A stretch of DNA of 64,000 nucleotides from JBBPYC01 sp965218765 (GTDB lineage Bacteria; Pseudomonadota; Gammaproteobacteria; Burkholderiales; Burkholderiaceae_C): positions 744,001-808,000 of the forward strand of contig CBDCLU010000002.1 of NCBI GenBank assembly GCA_965218765.1. The letters run 5' to 3'. Below the pieces are notes generated by a model. That model searched no databases and was not told where the DNA came from. It saw nothing but the letters and a program-made list of their open reading frames with translations. The translations under genes were made by a program, and so were the position numbers. Each line of letters begins with the position of its first letter. Position 1 is the stretch's first letter. Positions 1 to 8,309 of the stretch are shown here, in pieces.

Positions 1-79
1 AGCCGAGCAGCGCCCACAGCAGGTTGATCGGCGTGCCCGCCGTGACGAAACCCTGCAGCAGCTGGTCCCAGACGTCCAT
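1..79 (-). CDS. tctA: TctA, large membrane subunit of tripartite tricarboxylate transporter (partial, N-terminus)
   Basis: Only the first 26 codons are in the window; the gene continues past the left edge. Read on the minus strand from the ATG at 79, the peptide begins MDVWDQLLQGFVTAG and runs into TPINLLWALLG. That is the usual TctA N-terminus and is close to the complete TctA further right, which starts METFNALMNGF and continues SPMNLL. TctA is the large inner-membrane subunit that carries solute in with TctB after capture by periplasmic TctC. It lies downstream of tctC and tctB on the same strand, the normal gene order, but 192 bases separate it from tctB instead of the usual overlap. The call rests on a short peptide plus context. 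Confidence 0.75.
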   Translation of the reverse strand, partial: MDVWDQLLQGFVTAGTPINLLWALLG

Positions 80-171
80 CAGGCGTTCCTTGTTCTTGTC
101 GTCGTCGTCGGACTCGAATGCCCAGCGCTCACGCCTGCCCGCAGCCTACAAAGATCGACACAAGCAGGTCC

Positions 172-268
172 CGCAGGGGCCGCGGAGCCGGCTCCGCCGA
201 GCCGCAGGGGCTGCCCCCAGCGAGGGGGTAGCCGAGAGCCGACCGACGGGAGCGAAGGCTGGGGGAGC
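172..268. repeat. GC-rich hairpin repeat between tctB and tctA
   Basis: The tctB-tctA gap holds a dense GC-rich stretch with nested inverted repeats. CCCCCAGC at 214-221 can pair with GCTGGGGG at 258-265, and the 180-205 part contains GGAGCCGGCTCC, a near-perfect palindrome. The wording resembles a family of intergenic repeats I recall from Comamonadaceae genomes, but I cannot confirm that here. It could stabilise the tctCB message or attenuate tctA. Confidence 0.5.
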
Positions 269-271
269 ACG

Positions 272-793
272 CTAGATCCAGCCGGTATCCGTCAAGCCGG
301 GCAGGCTGATCGCAAGCAGCTTGGTGAACATCCAGAACACCGGCGCGGCGATCGCAAGCCCGGTCACCAGGTCCAGCAGCAAGGTACCGATGCGCCAGTT
401 GCCGCTGCCCGCCGCACGCCGGAAACCGCGCACAGCAAGCACATAGCAGATCGTGCAACTCAGGATGAAGCCGATCGTCGTGATGAGCGCCGCGTTGGCC
501 AGCAGACCCGCCGACACCCAGGCGAAGCCGGCCCAATCGCCACGCGCTGCCCCGGGCGCCTCCGGAAAACTCTGAAAGCCACCGCGCAACGCGTGCAGGA
601 TCAGCAGCACGCCGCAGATCGCAAGCGCTGCCGTCACCACCCACGGCAGGAAGTTCGGGCCAACGCCCGCATAACCCGCGTCGCCGGAGATGCTCAGCGC
701 CCCGTAGCCGAGCACGGCACTTGCGACCAGCACGCCGGCGCCGACGGCAGCCTGCAGCGGATTCGACGCGGCGGGAGACAAGGATGTAGACAT
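272..793 (-). CDS. tctB: TctB, small membrane subunit of tripartite tricarboxylate transporter
   Basis: This 173-residue protein has four hydrophobic stretches (about 15-35, 48-67, 90-112 and 135-165), the size and topology of TctB/DUF1468 proteins. The segment VGPNFLPWVVTAAL at 44-57 matches the conserved loop before the second helix. TctB assists TctA in the inner membrane during sodium- or proton-driven uptake of carboxylates. The gene is transcribed leftward after tctC with an 89-base gap. The stop at 272-274 lies next to the hairpin repeat. I see no frameshift or missing segment. Confidence 0.88.
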   Translation of the reverse strand: MSTSLSPAASNPLQAAVGAGVLVASAVLGYGALSISGDAGYAGVGPNFLPWVVTAALAICGVLLILHALRGGFQSFPEAPGAARGDWAGFAWVSAGLLANAALITTIGFILSCTICYVLAVRGFRRAAGSGNWRIGTLLLDLVTGLAIAAPVFWMFTKLLAISLPGLTDTGWI

Positions 794-882
794 GCGCGGC
801 CTCGCAGCGAATCAGCAGTTGTGCGTCAGCGCCCGCCAGCCGGTTGTGCGCCGGGCGCCCGGTGGTGCATGCGCGCTTCGCG

Positions 883-1854
883 TCAGGAAATCATGCCCGA
901 CTTGGTCATGATGGAGCGCAGGTTCTCGAACTCCTTGTCGACGAACTTGCCAAAGTCGTCGCCGGTCAAAAGCGCTGGCGTCCAATCGTTTTTCTGCAGC
1001 GCTTCTTTCCAGGCATTCGTTTCGGTCGCGCGCTTGATGTCGGCCACCAACTGTTTTTTCTCGATGTCCGAAATGCCGGGCGCGCCGTAGACGCCGCGCC
1101 AGTTGCCGATCTCCACGTCGATGCCCTGCTCCTTCAGGGTCGGCACGTTGCGCCCTTCCAGCCGTTCGCCCGATGTGACGCCGATCGGCTGCATCTTGCC
1201 GCTCTCGATATAGGCGGCGAATTCGCTGTAGCCGCTGCCGCCGACCGTCACGTTGCCGCCCAGAATTGCGGCTGTGGCCTCACCGCCGCCACGGAATGCG
1301 ACGTAGTTGATCTTGGACGCGTCGACGCCGACCGCATTCGCGATCATCGCTGCCGCGATGTGCTCGGTGGAACCGCGCGAGCCGCCGCCCCACTTGACGC
1401 TGCCCGGATCCTTTTTGAGCTGCTCGACCACGTCCTTCATCGATTTGAACGGCGAGTGCTCCGGCAGCACGAACACGTTGTATTCGCTGGTGAGACGCGC
1501 AATCGGCGTGGCCTGCGTGAGGATCACCGGCTGCTTGCTCGTGATGATGCCCCCGAGCATCACCGCGCCCATCACCATCAGCGCGTTCGGATCGCCCTTG
1601 GCCGAGTTGACGAACTGCGCGAGACCGATCGCGCCGGCCGCGCCTCCCTTGTTGTCGTAGCCGACGCTGGACGCCACCCCGGCTTCCTGCAGCGCCTTGC
1701 CCAACGCGCGGCCGGTGGTGTCCCAGCCACCGCCGGGGTTGGCCGGGATCATCATCTTCATGTTGGCAGCGGCGCGCGCTGCGAACGGCAACGTGCCCAG
1801 GGTGCCCGTTACGGCCAGCAAACCGGCGGCTTTCAGAAACAGATCGCGACGCAT
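883..1854 (-). CDS. tctC: Bug/TctC-family tricarboxylate-binding protein
   Basis: Periplasmic binding protein of the Bug/TctC family, 323 residues from the ATG at 1854. That start is preceded by AAGGAG at good spacing, so I prefer it to the upstream ATG at 1905. The N-terminus MRRDLFLKAAG has a twin-arginine-like RRDLFLK followed by a hydrophobic stretch ending around FAARA, so export is clear and Tat export possible. Family landmarks are IPANPGGGWD near the mature start, the GGAAGAIG loop and the GNWRGVYGAPG segment. It heads a tctCBA operon. The ligand cannot be told from sequence; Bug proteins bind many carboxylates and some amides. Confidence 0.9.
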   Translation of the reverse strand: MRRDLFLKAAGLLAVTGTLGTLPFAARAAANMKMMIPANPGGGWDTTGRALGKALQEAGVASSVGYDNKGGAAGAIGLAQFVNSAKGDPNALMVMGAVMLGGIITSKQPVILTQATPIARLTSEYNVFVLPEHSPFKSMKDVVEQLKKDPGSVKWGGGSRGSTEHIAAAMIANAVGVDASKINYVAFRGGGEATAAILGGNVTVGGSGYSEFAAYIESGKMQPIGVTSGERLEGRNVPTLKEQGIDVEIGNWRGVYGAPGISDIEKKQLVADIKRATETNAWKEALQKNDWTPALLTGDDFGKFVDKEFENLRSIMTKSGMIS

Positions 1855-1893
1855 GAGCCTTGCTCCTTGAGTGACAAACCGGGGGAAAATGCG

Positions 1894-2076
1894 ATGCGCG
1901 ATCATGCGCCGCTTTATTGCGCAATCGGGTCGCGCTTTCTAAGGGTATTCACGGGTGCGCCGCATGCGCGCGTCCTGCGCCAGAATGGCCGGCTCGACGA
2001 CTTCCCCGATGCTGATTCGATGGCTTACCTGCTGATCCTCCACGAGCGCCTGACCGGCGCCGCCCACACGATCTGA
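1894..2076 (+). CDS. Possible small protein upstream of hslR
   Basis: A 60-codon reading frame starts at ATG 1894 after a purine-rich GGGGGAAAA and stops at 2076, directly abutting the hslR start at 2077. The product begins MRDHAPLYCAIGSRF and ends LHERLTGAAHTI. I do not recognise it. The tight junction with hslR suggests translational coupling, but the frame is only the tail of a much longer open frame antisense to tctC, so it may be chance. It sits in the divergent region between tctC and hslR, where promoters for both must lie. Confidence 0.3.
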   Translation: MRDHAPLYCAIGSRFLRVFTGAPHARVLRQNGRLDDFPDADSMAYLLILHERLTGAAHTI

Positions 2077-2493
2077 ATGGACGGTCTGCGCATTGACAAG
2101 TGGCTCTGGGCTGCGCGCTTTTTCAAGACCCGATCGCTTGCCACCGACGAAGTGATCAAGGGCCGCGTTCACTTGAACGGGCAGGAAGTCAAGGCTGCGC
2201 GGGAAGTCAAGATCGGGGACACGGTTCGGCTGCGTCAGGGTCCGGTGCATCGCATCGTGACCATCCGCGGCCTGTCCGGCGTGCGCGGACCGGCGCCGAT
2301 CGCACAGGCGCTTTATGAGGAGACCCCGCAGAGCATCGCCGCGCGCGAAGAAGCCGCACAGCAGCGCCGTTTCGGCGTCGAGCCCGCACACACCCTGCCG
2401 CAGGGCCGACCCACCAAACGGGACCGACGCGACCTGAAAGGGTGGAACGACCGCTGGAGCGCGTCGGCCGATGACGTGGGCAGTCCGCATTGA
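2077..2493 (+). CDS. hslR: Hsp15-like RNA-binding S4 domain protein
   Basis: A 138-residue protein with an S4 RNA-binding domain at about residues 4-65. The opening MDGLRIDKWLWAARFFKTRS is the typical S4 start, followed by GRVHLNG and a basic C-terminal tail (PTKRDRRDLKGWNDRW). Hsp15 binds free 50S subunits that still carry peptidyl-tRNA and helps recycle stalled ribosomes. Length and the WNDRW end fit HslR closely. It is a housekeeping gene and is not linked in function to the neighbouring transporters. Confidence 0.9.
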   Translation: MDGLRIDKWLWAARFFKTRSLATDEVIKGRVHLNGQEVKAAREVKIGDTVRLRQGPVHRIVTIRGLSGVRGPAPIAQALYEETPQSIAAREEAAQQRRFGVEPAHTLPQGRPTKRDRRDLKGWNDRWSASADDVGSPH

Positions 2494-2579
2494 GCCGGCC
2501 CGGCGAACCCCGACCCGCCACCCCGCCTCCCAATCCCCCATTTCAACGACCACAAAAAACCGTTCAGCAGGAGACACGC

Positions 2580-3920
2580 ATGCGAATCTGCGCCCCATTC
2601 CAAGCCGTTACATCGAGCCTGGCCCTGGTCGCCACACTGTGCGGCAGCGCGTCGGCAGGCACCGTCACCGTCATCACGTCGTTCCCGAAGGGACTGACGA
2701 CGGTCTACAAAACCGCGTTCGAGAAAGCCCATCCCACGATCAAGCTTGAGATCCTGAACAAGAACACCGTACAGGGCATCGCCTACGTGCGGGAGCTTGC
2801 CGCCGGCCAGCGCCCAGACGTGTTCTGGGCGTCGGCACCCGACGCGTTCGAAGTATTGGCTGGCCAGCAGCTGCTCAACAAGATCGCCGATCTGGCCAAT
2901 CCCGCCGTGCCCGCCAAGGTCGGCACCTATCCGATCAACGATCCGAAGGGCCGCTACCTCGGCCAGGCGCTGGCCGGCTACGGCCTGATGTGGAACACGC
3001 GCTACCTGTCAGCGCACAAGCTGCCGGCACCCGCGCAGTGGTCGGATCTGGTCAAACCGATCTACTTCGGGCATGTGGCGATGAGCGCACCGTCGCGTTC
3101 CGGCACCACGCACCTGACCGTGGAAACCCTGCTGCAGGGTGCGGGCTGGGAGAAAGGGTGGCGTGAGCTGCTCGAGATCGGCGGCAACAGCGCCGCCATC
3201 ACCGAACGCAGTTTCGGCGTGCCGGACGGCGTCAACAACGGCCAGTTCGGCATCGGGCTGGTGATCGATTTCTTCGGCTTGGCGAGCAAATACTCGGGCT
3301 TTCCGGTCGAGTTCGCCTATCCCGACATGACCGCGGTGGTGCCTGCCAACATCGGCCTCATCAGCGGCGGCAAGAACCAGGAAGAAGCCAAGGCGTTCAT
3401 CCGCTACAGCGTTTCAGCCGAAGGCCAGATGCTGCTGCTCGATCCGAAGATCTCACGGCTGCCGGTGCTGCCGCCCGCGGCACTGGTGGCCAAGGAGCCG
3501 GCCGGCTATCCGGATCCGTTCGAGCTGGCCAAGCGGGCCAGGGTGCAGTTCGATTCCGACCTGTCCGAGGCCCGCTACAACGTCGTCACGTCGCTGTTCG
3601 ACCAGACGATCACGTTCCGGTTGAAGGAGTTGCAGGCTGCCACTCAGGCGATCCATCTGGCCGCCGCCGCACTGGCGAAGAAGCCGAACCCGCAAGCTCA
3701 GGCGATGCTGAAGGAAGCGCGGGACGTAGCGTTCACGCCGGTCGTGGCCGAGCAGCGCGCAGCGGACAAGGAATTCCTCGCCGTGTTCACCGCGAACAAG
3801 AAGGATGCCGCAGCGAGCAAGCAGCTCACCGCGCTCGAGGACCGCTGGAATTCGCAGGCGCGCGAGAACTACGAACGCGCCAGGGAACTGGCGCAGCAGG
3901 CGCTGGCCGCCGCGCGCTGA
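2580..3920 (+). CDS. ABC transporter extracellular solute-binding protein (ferric/phosphonate type)
   Basis: A 446-residue periplasmic binding protein. I choose the ATG at 2580, which follows CAGGAGAC, over upstream frame starts; it gives a clean signal peptide ending near ASA at residue 25. The mature start TVTVITSFPKGLTTVYKTAFE, with GIAYVRELAAGQRPDVFWAS further on, is the pattern of the Fe(III)- and 2-aminoethylphosphonate-type binding proteins. The C-terminus carries about 100 extra residues, predicted helical and Ala/Lys/Glu-rich, beyond the usual 340-residue core. The permease and ATPase genes follow at once, so this is the capture protein of a three-gene importer. The ligand is not known. 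Confidence 0.85.
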   Translation: MRICAPFQAVTSSLALVATLCGSASAGTVTVITSFPKGLTTVYKTAFEKAHPTIKLEILNKNTVQGIAYVRELAAGQRPDVFWASAPDAFEVLAGQQLLNKIADLANPAVPAKVGTYPINDPKGRYLGQALAGYGLMWNTRYLSAHKLPAPAQWSDLVKPIYFGHVAMSAPSRSGTTHLTVETLLQGAGWEKGWRELLEIGGNSAAITERSFGVPDGVNNGQFGIGLVIDFFGLASKYSGFPVEFAYPDMTAVVPANIGLISGGKNQEEAKAFIRYSVSAEGQMLLLDPKISRLPVLPPAALVAKEPAGYPDPFELAKRARVQFDSDLSEARYNVVTSLFDQTITFRLKELQAATQAIHLAAAALAKKPNPQAQAMLKEARDVAFTPVVAEQRAADKEFLAVFTANKKDAAASKQLTALEDRWNSQARENYERARELAQQALAAAR

Positions 3921-3941
3921 GCTGCTCCCCACAATCAAAAA

Positions 3942-5738
3942 ATGCCCCCGACGATTGCGGGCACGGCGCCGCCCATCCTGCGCCAGCCCGCGAGCTGGAT
4001 GCGCGTGCAGCCTGGAGTATGGCTGGCCGGCGCACTGGTGCTGGCTTTCCTGCTCTGCTTTTTGATAGTGCCGGTCGGCCGCGTCTTCATCACCGCGTTC
4101 CTCGATGCCGACGGCACCCTGACGCTTGGCCACTTCGGCGCATTTTTCGGCCAGGGGTTGATGCGCGAATCGTTTTTCAACAGCTTGTACGTGGCTGGCA
4201 TGTCGGCACTGTTCGCGGCGCTGATCGCAGTGCCGCTGGCCTATTTCACGGTGCGCTTCCAGTTCCGCGGTGCACTGCTGATCCGGACGCTCGGCGTGCT
4301 GCCGCTGATCATGCCGCCGTTCGTCGGCGCGGCCGCCATGCAGCTGATCTTCGGCCGCTCCGGCTCGGTGAACCTGTTGCTGGGCGACGCGTTCGGCATC
4401 AGCCTGCCGATCATGGATGGCCTGGCCGGCGTGATCTTCGTCGAGTCGATCCACTACTTTCCGTTCATCCTGCTGAACTTCACGGTGGCGCTGTGCAACA
4501 TCGACGGCGCGATGGAAGAAGCGGCGTTGAACCTCGGATGCACAGGCTGGCGGTTGTTCCGGCGGGTCATCTTTCCGCTGGCTGCACCGGGCTTCGTTGC
4601 CGGGGCATCGCTAGTGTTCGTCAAGGTGTTCGACGACTTGGGCACGCCGCTGGTGCTCGGCCAGACGAATCTGCTCGCGCCGCAGGCTTATCTGCGCATC
4701 ACGCAAGTCGGCCTGGAAGACCCGCAGGGCTATGTGATCAGCGTGATCATGATCGCGTTCTCGGTGCTGGCGATGGCGCTGTCGGCACGGATGCTGGCCG
4801 GGCGCGATTACTCGACGATCCAAAGAGGTGGCGCCAGCATCGCCAGACGCACGCTGTCACCGCTGGGATCGCTGGCGGCCTACGGCTGGATCGCACTTGT
4901 TCTGCTGTTGGTGCTGAGCCCGCACATCGGTGTGCTGCTGCTGTCGTTCGCGAAGGTCTGGAGCTTCGCGCCGCTGCCCGACGCCTACACGCTCGCGCAC
5001 TACGCCACGGTGTTCGACAACGCGGGCGGCATGATCACCAACACGTTGCTCTACTGCGGCCTGGCTGCCGGACTGGACGTGCTGCTGGGGGTTGCAATCG
5101 CCTATCTGATGCTGCGCAGCACACTGCCTGCGGCCAGGTGGCTTGACTGGATCGCCAGTGCGTCATTGGCGGTGCCCGGCATCGTGCTGGCGATCGGCTA
5201 TCTGCGCCTGTTCAGAGGTGCCAGCTGGCCCGGCACCGAGACGCTGGTCACCAGCAGCTGGCTGCTGATCATGCTGGCCTACGCGGTGCGGCGCCTGCCC
5301 TATGCGCTGCGCGCCTGTGTCGCCGGGCTGCAGCAGGTGCACATCTCGCTGGAAGAAGCGGCCGAGAGCCTGGGCGCAACGAAGCTGCGCACGATCCGGC
5401 GCGTGCTGCTGCCGTTGATGGCCGGCGGCATCCTGGCCGGTTTCGTCACCAGCTTCATCACCGCCGCGGTCGAGCTGTCGGCCACCATCCTGCTGACCTC
5501 GTCGGAGTCGCAGGCGCCGATGAGCTACGGCATCTATCTCTACATGCAGAGCATTGCAGGACGCGGGCCGGGCGCCGCGCTCGGTGTGCTGGCGATCGTG
5601 GTGGTGGCGCTCGGCACGTATCTGTCGCACCGCGTGGTCGAGCGCACGAGCAACCGGACCACCGAGCGTCCGGGTGGCGAAAAGGCGCTGCCGCTGGCCG
5701 TCACGGCGCCGGCTGTGCGTCCTGTGGTCGGCACTTGA
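3942..5738 (+). CDS. ABC transporter permease, double-domain (FbpB/PhnV-like)
   Basis: A 598-residue inner-membrane protein made of two fused binding-protein-dependent permease domains. Each has its own cytoplasmic EAA loop: MEEAALNLGCTGWRLFRRV near residue 187 and LEEAAESLGATKLRTIRRV near residue 470. These loops dock on the ATPase. About twelve hydrophobic segments are visible. The fused layout is typical of ferric-iron and aminoethylphosphonate importers. It begins 21 bases after the binding protein and ends overlapping the extended frame of the ATPase gene, so the three genes form one operon. Confidence 0.88.
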   Translation: MPPTIAGTAPPILRQPASWMRVQPGVWLAGALVLAFLLCFLIVPVGRVFITAFLDADGTLTLGHFGAFFGQGLMRESFFNSLYVAGMSALFAALIAVPLAYFTVRFQFRGALLIRTLGVLPLIMPPFVGAAAMQLIFGRSGSVNLLLGDAFGISLPIMDGLAGVIFVESIHYFPFILLNFTVALCNIDGAMEEAALNLGCTGWRLFRRVIFPLAAPGFVAGASLVFVKVFDDLGTPLVLGQTNLLAPQAYLRITQVGLEDPQGYVISVIMIAFSVLAMALSARMLAGRDYSTIQRGGASIARRTLSPLGSLAAYGWIALVLLLVLSPHIGVLLLSFAKVWSFAPLPDAYTLAHYATVFDNAGGMITNTLLYCGLAAGLDVLLGVAIAYLMLRSTLPAARWLDWIASASLAVPGIVLAIGYLRLFRGASWPGTETLVTSSWLLIMLAYAVRRLPYALRACVAGLQQVHISLEEAAESLGATKLRTIRRVLLPLMAGGILAGFVTSFITAAVELSATILLTSSESQAPMSYGIYLYMQSIAGRGPGAALGVLAIVVVALGTYLSHRVVERTSNRTTERPGGEKALPLAVTAPAVRPVVGT

Positions 5739-5758
5739 ACCGGAAAGCACGGGCACGC

Positions 5759-6880
5759 ATGAAAAAAGTCTCCGTCCAGTGCCGTGACATTCGTCTCGCG
5801 TACGGCAGCACGGAGGTGCTGAAGAACATCAACCTGGACGTCGAGCCCGGCGAGTTCTTCGCGCTGCTGGGTCCTTCCGGCTCAGGCAAATCCACCTTGC
5901 TGCGGCTCATCGCAGGTTTCAATCGGCAGCAGCACGGCCAGGTGCTGATAGACGGCGTGGACATCGCAGCGAAGCCGCCGTGGCAGCGCAACGTCGGCAT
6001 GGTGTTCCAGAGCTATGCGCTGTGGCCGCACCTGAGCGTCTGGGACAACGTCGCGTTCGGGCTGGTCGAGCGCAAGCTGGACCGCAGCGCGATCAAAGGC
6101 AGGGTCGGCGCGGCACTCGAAATGGTCGGACTGAGCGCCCATGCACAGCGGCGCCCGAATCAACTCTCAGGCGGCCAGCAGCAGCGGGTCGCGCTGGCAC
6201 GCACCATCGTGATCCAGCCGCAAGTGCTGCTGCTCGACGAGCCGCTGTCCAATCTGGACAAGTCGTTGCGCGTGCAGATGCGCGAGGAACTGCTCTCGCT
6301 GCAACGCCGCCTGGGCCTGACCACGATCTTCGTCACGCACGACCAGGAAGAGGCGATGAGCACGGCGGACCGCATGGCGGTGCTGGACCACGGCGTGCTG
6401 CAGCAGATCGGTACACCGGCGCAGCTATATGACGCGCCGATCAATCCGTTCGTGGCAGGCTTCGTCGGCAGCATGAACCTGCTGGCCGCCTCGGTACGAA
6501 GCACCGGGATGGACGGCGCGCTGCTGAATATCGAAGGGTTTAGCCCACTGCATGTGCCGCAGGGCGCCGGCATTTCCGCGGGCGACGCGGTGCATTTGAG
6601 CACACGCCCGCACAGCCTGCGCGTGCAGCCGCCGGATGCGCCGACCCATGCGGCGGACAACCTTGCCTGGGCATCGGGGCAGGTCGAAGCCAGCGAATTT
6701 CAGGGCGGCTTCACGCGCTACCGGGTCCTGGTCGGTCGCCAGCATCTTTCGGTAGATCTGCTGCATCGGATCGGCGCGCAGACCTTGCCAGCCGGCACTT
6801 CGGTGCGGGTGGGGATCGATCCATCACAGGTGCGCGTGTTCAGCATGGGGGCTGCAGAGTCGGGCTTCATGCAAGGCTGA
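5759..6880 (+). CDS. ABC transporter ATP-binding protein
   Basis: A 373-residue ATPase from the ATG at 5759; a TTG at 5735 in the same frame overlaps the permease stop and is less likely. Walker A is GPSGSGKST at 38-46, the signature is LSGGQQQR, Walker B is LLLDEPLSNLD and the switch histidine is in FVTHDQEEA. A C-terminal domain of about 130 residues (TOBE-like, from about 240) matches the PotA/FbpC/PhnT type. It powers the importer encoded by the two preceding genes. The next gene lies on the opposite strand, so the operon ends here. Confidence 0.9.
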   Translation: MKKVSVQCRDIRLAYGSTEVLKNINLDVEPGEFFALLGPSGSGKSTLLRLIAGFNRQQHGQVLIDGVDIAAKPPWQRNVGMVFQSYALWPHLSVWDNVAFGLVERKLDRSAIKGRVGAALEMVGLSAHAQRRPNQLSGGQQQRVALARTIVIQPQVLLLDEPLSNLDKSLRVQMREELLSLQRRLGLTTIFVTHDQEEAMSTADRMAVLDHGVLQQIGTPAQLYDAPINPFVAGFVGSMNLLAASVRSTGMDGALLNIEGFSPLHVPQGAGISAGDAVHLSTRPHSLRVQPPDAPTHAADNLAWASGQVEASEFQGGFTRYRVLVGRQHLSVDLLHRIGAQTLPAGTSVRVGIDPSQVRVFSMGAAESGFMQG

Positions 6881-6942
6881 CGCCGCGTTCGTGTTCGTGA
6901 TCGGCCGTGTGCGTAGCCGCTGCGATTCGACGCGGTGCGATC

Positions 6943-8226
6943 TCAGGCCTCCGCCAGCGCGGCACGCACGATGCGGCCGATCAGCGCGCAGTCTTCACCG
7001 GTGAGCGCCAGTGGAATCCGCATGTCGCAAAGACCTGCCATGAGCGGCAAGGATGCCGACAATTCCTGTTCATGACGCAGATAGCGCCAATGCGTGTAGT
7101 TGCTCGTGAAACCCTGCGGCTCGCTGCGGCCGAACCACTTGATGTGCAGGCCGCGGCCATCGCAGCCGGCTAAAAAGCGTTCGATGCGCTGTGGTGGCAG
7201 ATCGAGTGCGAACTGAATCGAGCTGGCCACGAACGCTACTTTGGGATCGCGCGCCGGCACCGACAGCTGCGGCAAGTTGGAGAACGCTTGAGCGAGCTTC
7301 GCATAAGACGCGTTCCAGGCTGCTGCGCGACGCGGCAGATCGGCCAGCTGCGGCCGCAGCATCGCCGCCGCCTGGCTCGACATGCGCAGGCTGAAGTTCG
7401 GCGTCTCATACCGCCAGCGCTCGAACACCTCGGGCGCCGGCTTGACCAGGTGCTGGCCGTAGAGCATGTAGCTGCCCGAGTGCAGGATGGCGCGCGCGCA
7501 GACATCGTCGTCGTCCGTGACCAGCAAGCCGCCCTCGCCCGAATTGATGTGCTTATAGGTCTGCGTGCTATAGCAGCCCACCTTGCCCCAGGTGCCTGTG
7601 TGTCGGCCGTCCCAGCGCGCGCCCATCGTGTGCGCGCAGTCTTCCACCACCGCAACGCCATGCGCGTCGCAGATGTCGCGCACGGCTTGCATGTCCGTGA
7701 TGTGGCCGCGCATGTGGGAGATCAGGAACACGCGCGCGCCGCTGCCGGCTGCCTTGCGTTTCAGGTCGTTCAAATCGGCGGTATACCCCGCAGTGGTCTC
7801 CACCAGCACGGGATCGGCACCCGCATGCGCGATCGCACCCGGCACCGGCGCCAGCGTGAACGTGCTGGTCAGCACCTTGTCGCCCGGGCCGATGCCGAGC
7901 GACTTCAGCGCGACGAACATCGTGGCGCCGCAGGAACTCATCGCGACACAGTATTTGGCGCCGACATAGGCCGCGTACTCCTGTTCGAGCAGCGACGGCT
8001 CCGGCGCCACACCGCCCGTTTCGCCATATCGGTGCAGCCGGCCGCTGCGCATCAGCGTGACGGCGCGCTCGATGCCGGCTTCGGGGATCGGCTCGGGCTG
8101 GCTCAGGTCCTTGCCGAACCAGAGGCCGTCCGCGGCGCTGGGTTTTTCAGTGAACGGATGTGGCATGCGCCCAGGTGAGGTTCCAGCGGGTTGCTTGATT
8201 GGTCGACCCTCCGCTTCAGCACTCAT
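6943..8226 (-). CDS. DegT/DnrJ/EryC1/StrS-family PLP-dependent enzyme
   Basis: A 427-residue fold-type-I PLP protein. The Schiff-base lysine is K225 in YKHINSGEGG, and D196 in VVEDCAH would hold the pyridine nitrogen. SSCGATMFVALKSL at 97-110 is the phosphate-binding cup. Most relatives transaminate keto-sugars, but this one has a longer N-terminus of about 50 residues and no sugar-nucleotide genes around it, so the substrate is open. It is convergent with the ABC operon and divergent from the M20 peptidase, separated from that by 83 bases. The start is supported by AAGGG about 9 bases upstream. Confidence 0.85.
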   Translation of the reverse strand: MSAEAEGRPIKQPAGTSPGRMPHPFTEKPSAADGLWFGKDLSQPEPIPEAGIERAVTLMRSGRLHRYGETGGVAPEPSLLEQEYAAYVGAKYCVAMSSCGATMFVALKSLGIGPGDKVLTSTFTLAPVPGAIAHAGADPVLVETTAGYTADLNDLKRKAAGSGARVFLISHMRGHITDMQAVRDICDAHGVAVVEDCAHTMGARWDGRHTGTWGKVGCYSTQTYKHINSGEGGLLVTDDDDVCARAILHSGSYMLYGQHLVKPAPEVFERWRYETPNFSLRMSSQAAAMLRPQLADLPRRAAAWNASYAKLAQAFSNLPQLSVPARDPKVAFVASSIQFALDLPPQRIERFLAGCDGRGLHIKWFGRSEPQGFTSNYTHWRYLRHEQELSASLPLMAGLCDMRIPLALTGEDCALIGRIVRAALAEA

Positions 8227-8309
8227 TTTTTGGCCCTTTCATTGATGCATCTGGCATGACTATCATGCAGGCGCGAACTGCTTGAATTCAAACACTGAAA
8301 GATCCGCCC

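Noticed and set aside
844..2076. A 410-codon plus-strand frame spanning tctC
   Set aside because: Antisense to a clear Bug protein; only its last 60 codons lie outside tctC and are kept as a low-confidence small gene.
3453..4454. A 333-codon minus-strand frame across the binding protein and permease
   Set aside because: His/Gln/Arg-rich antisense translation of GC-rich coding DNA with no domain.
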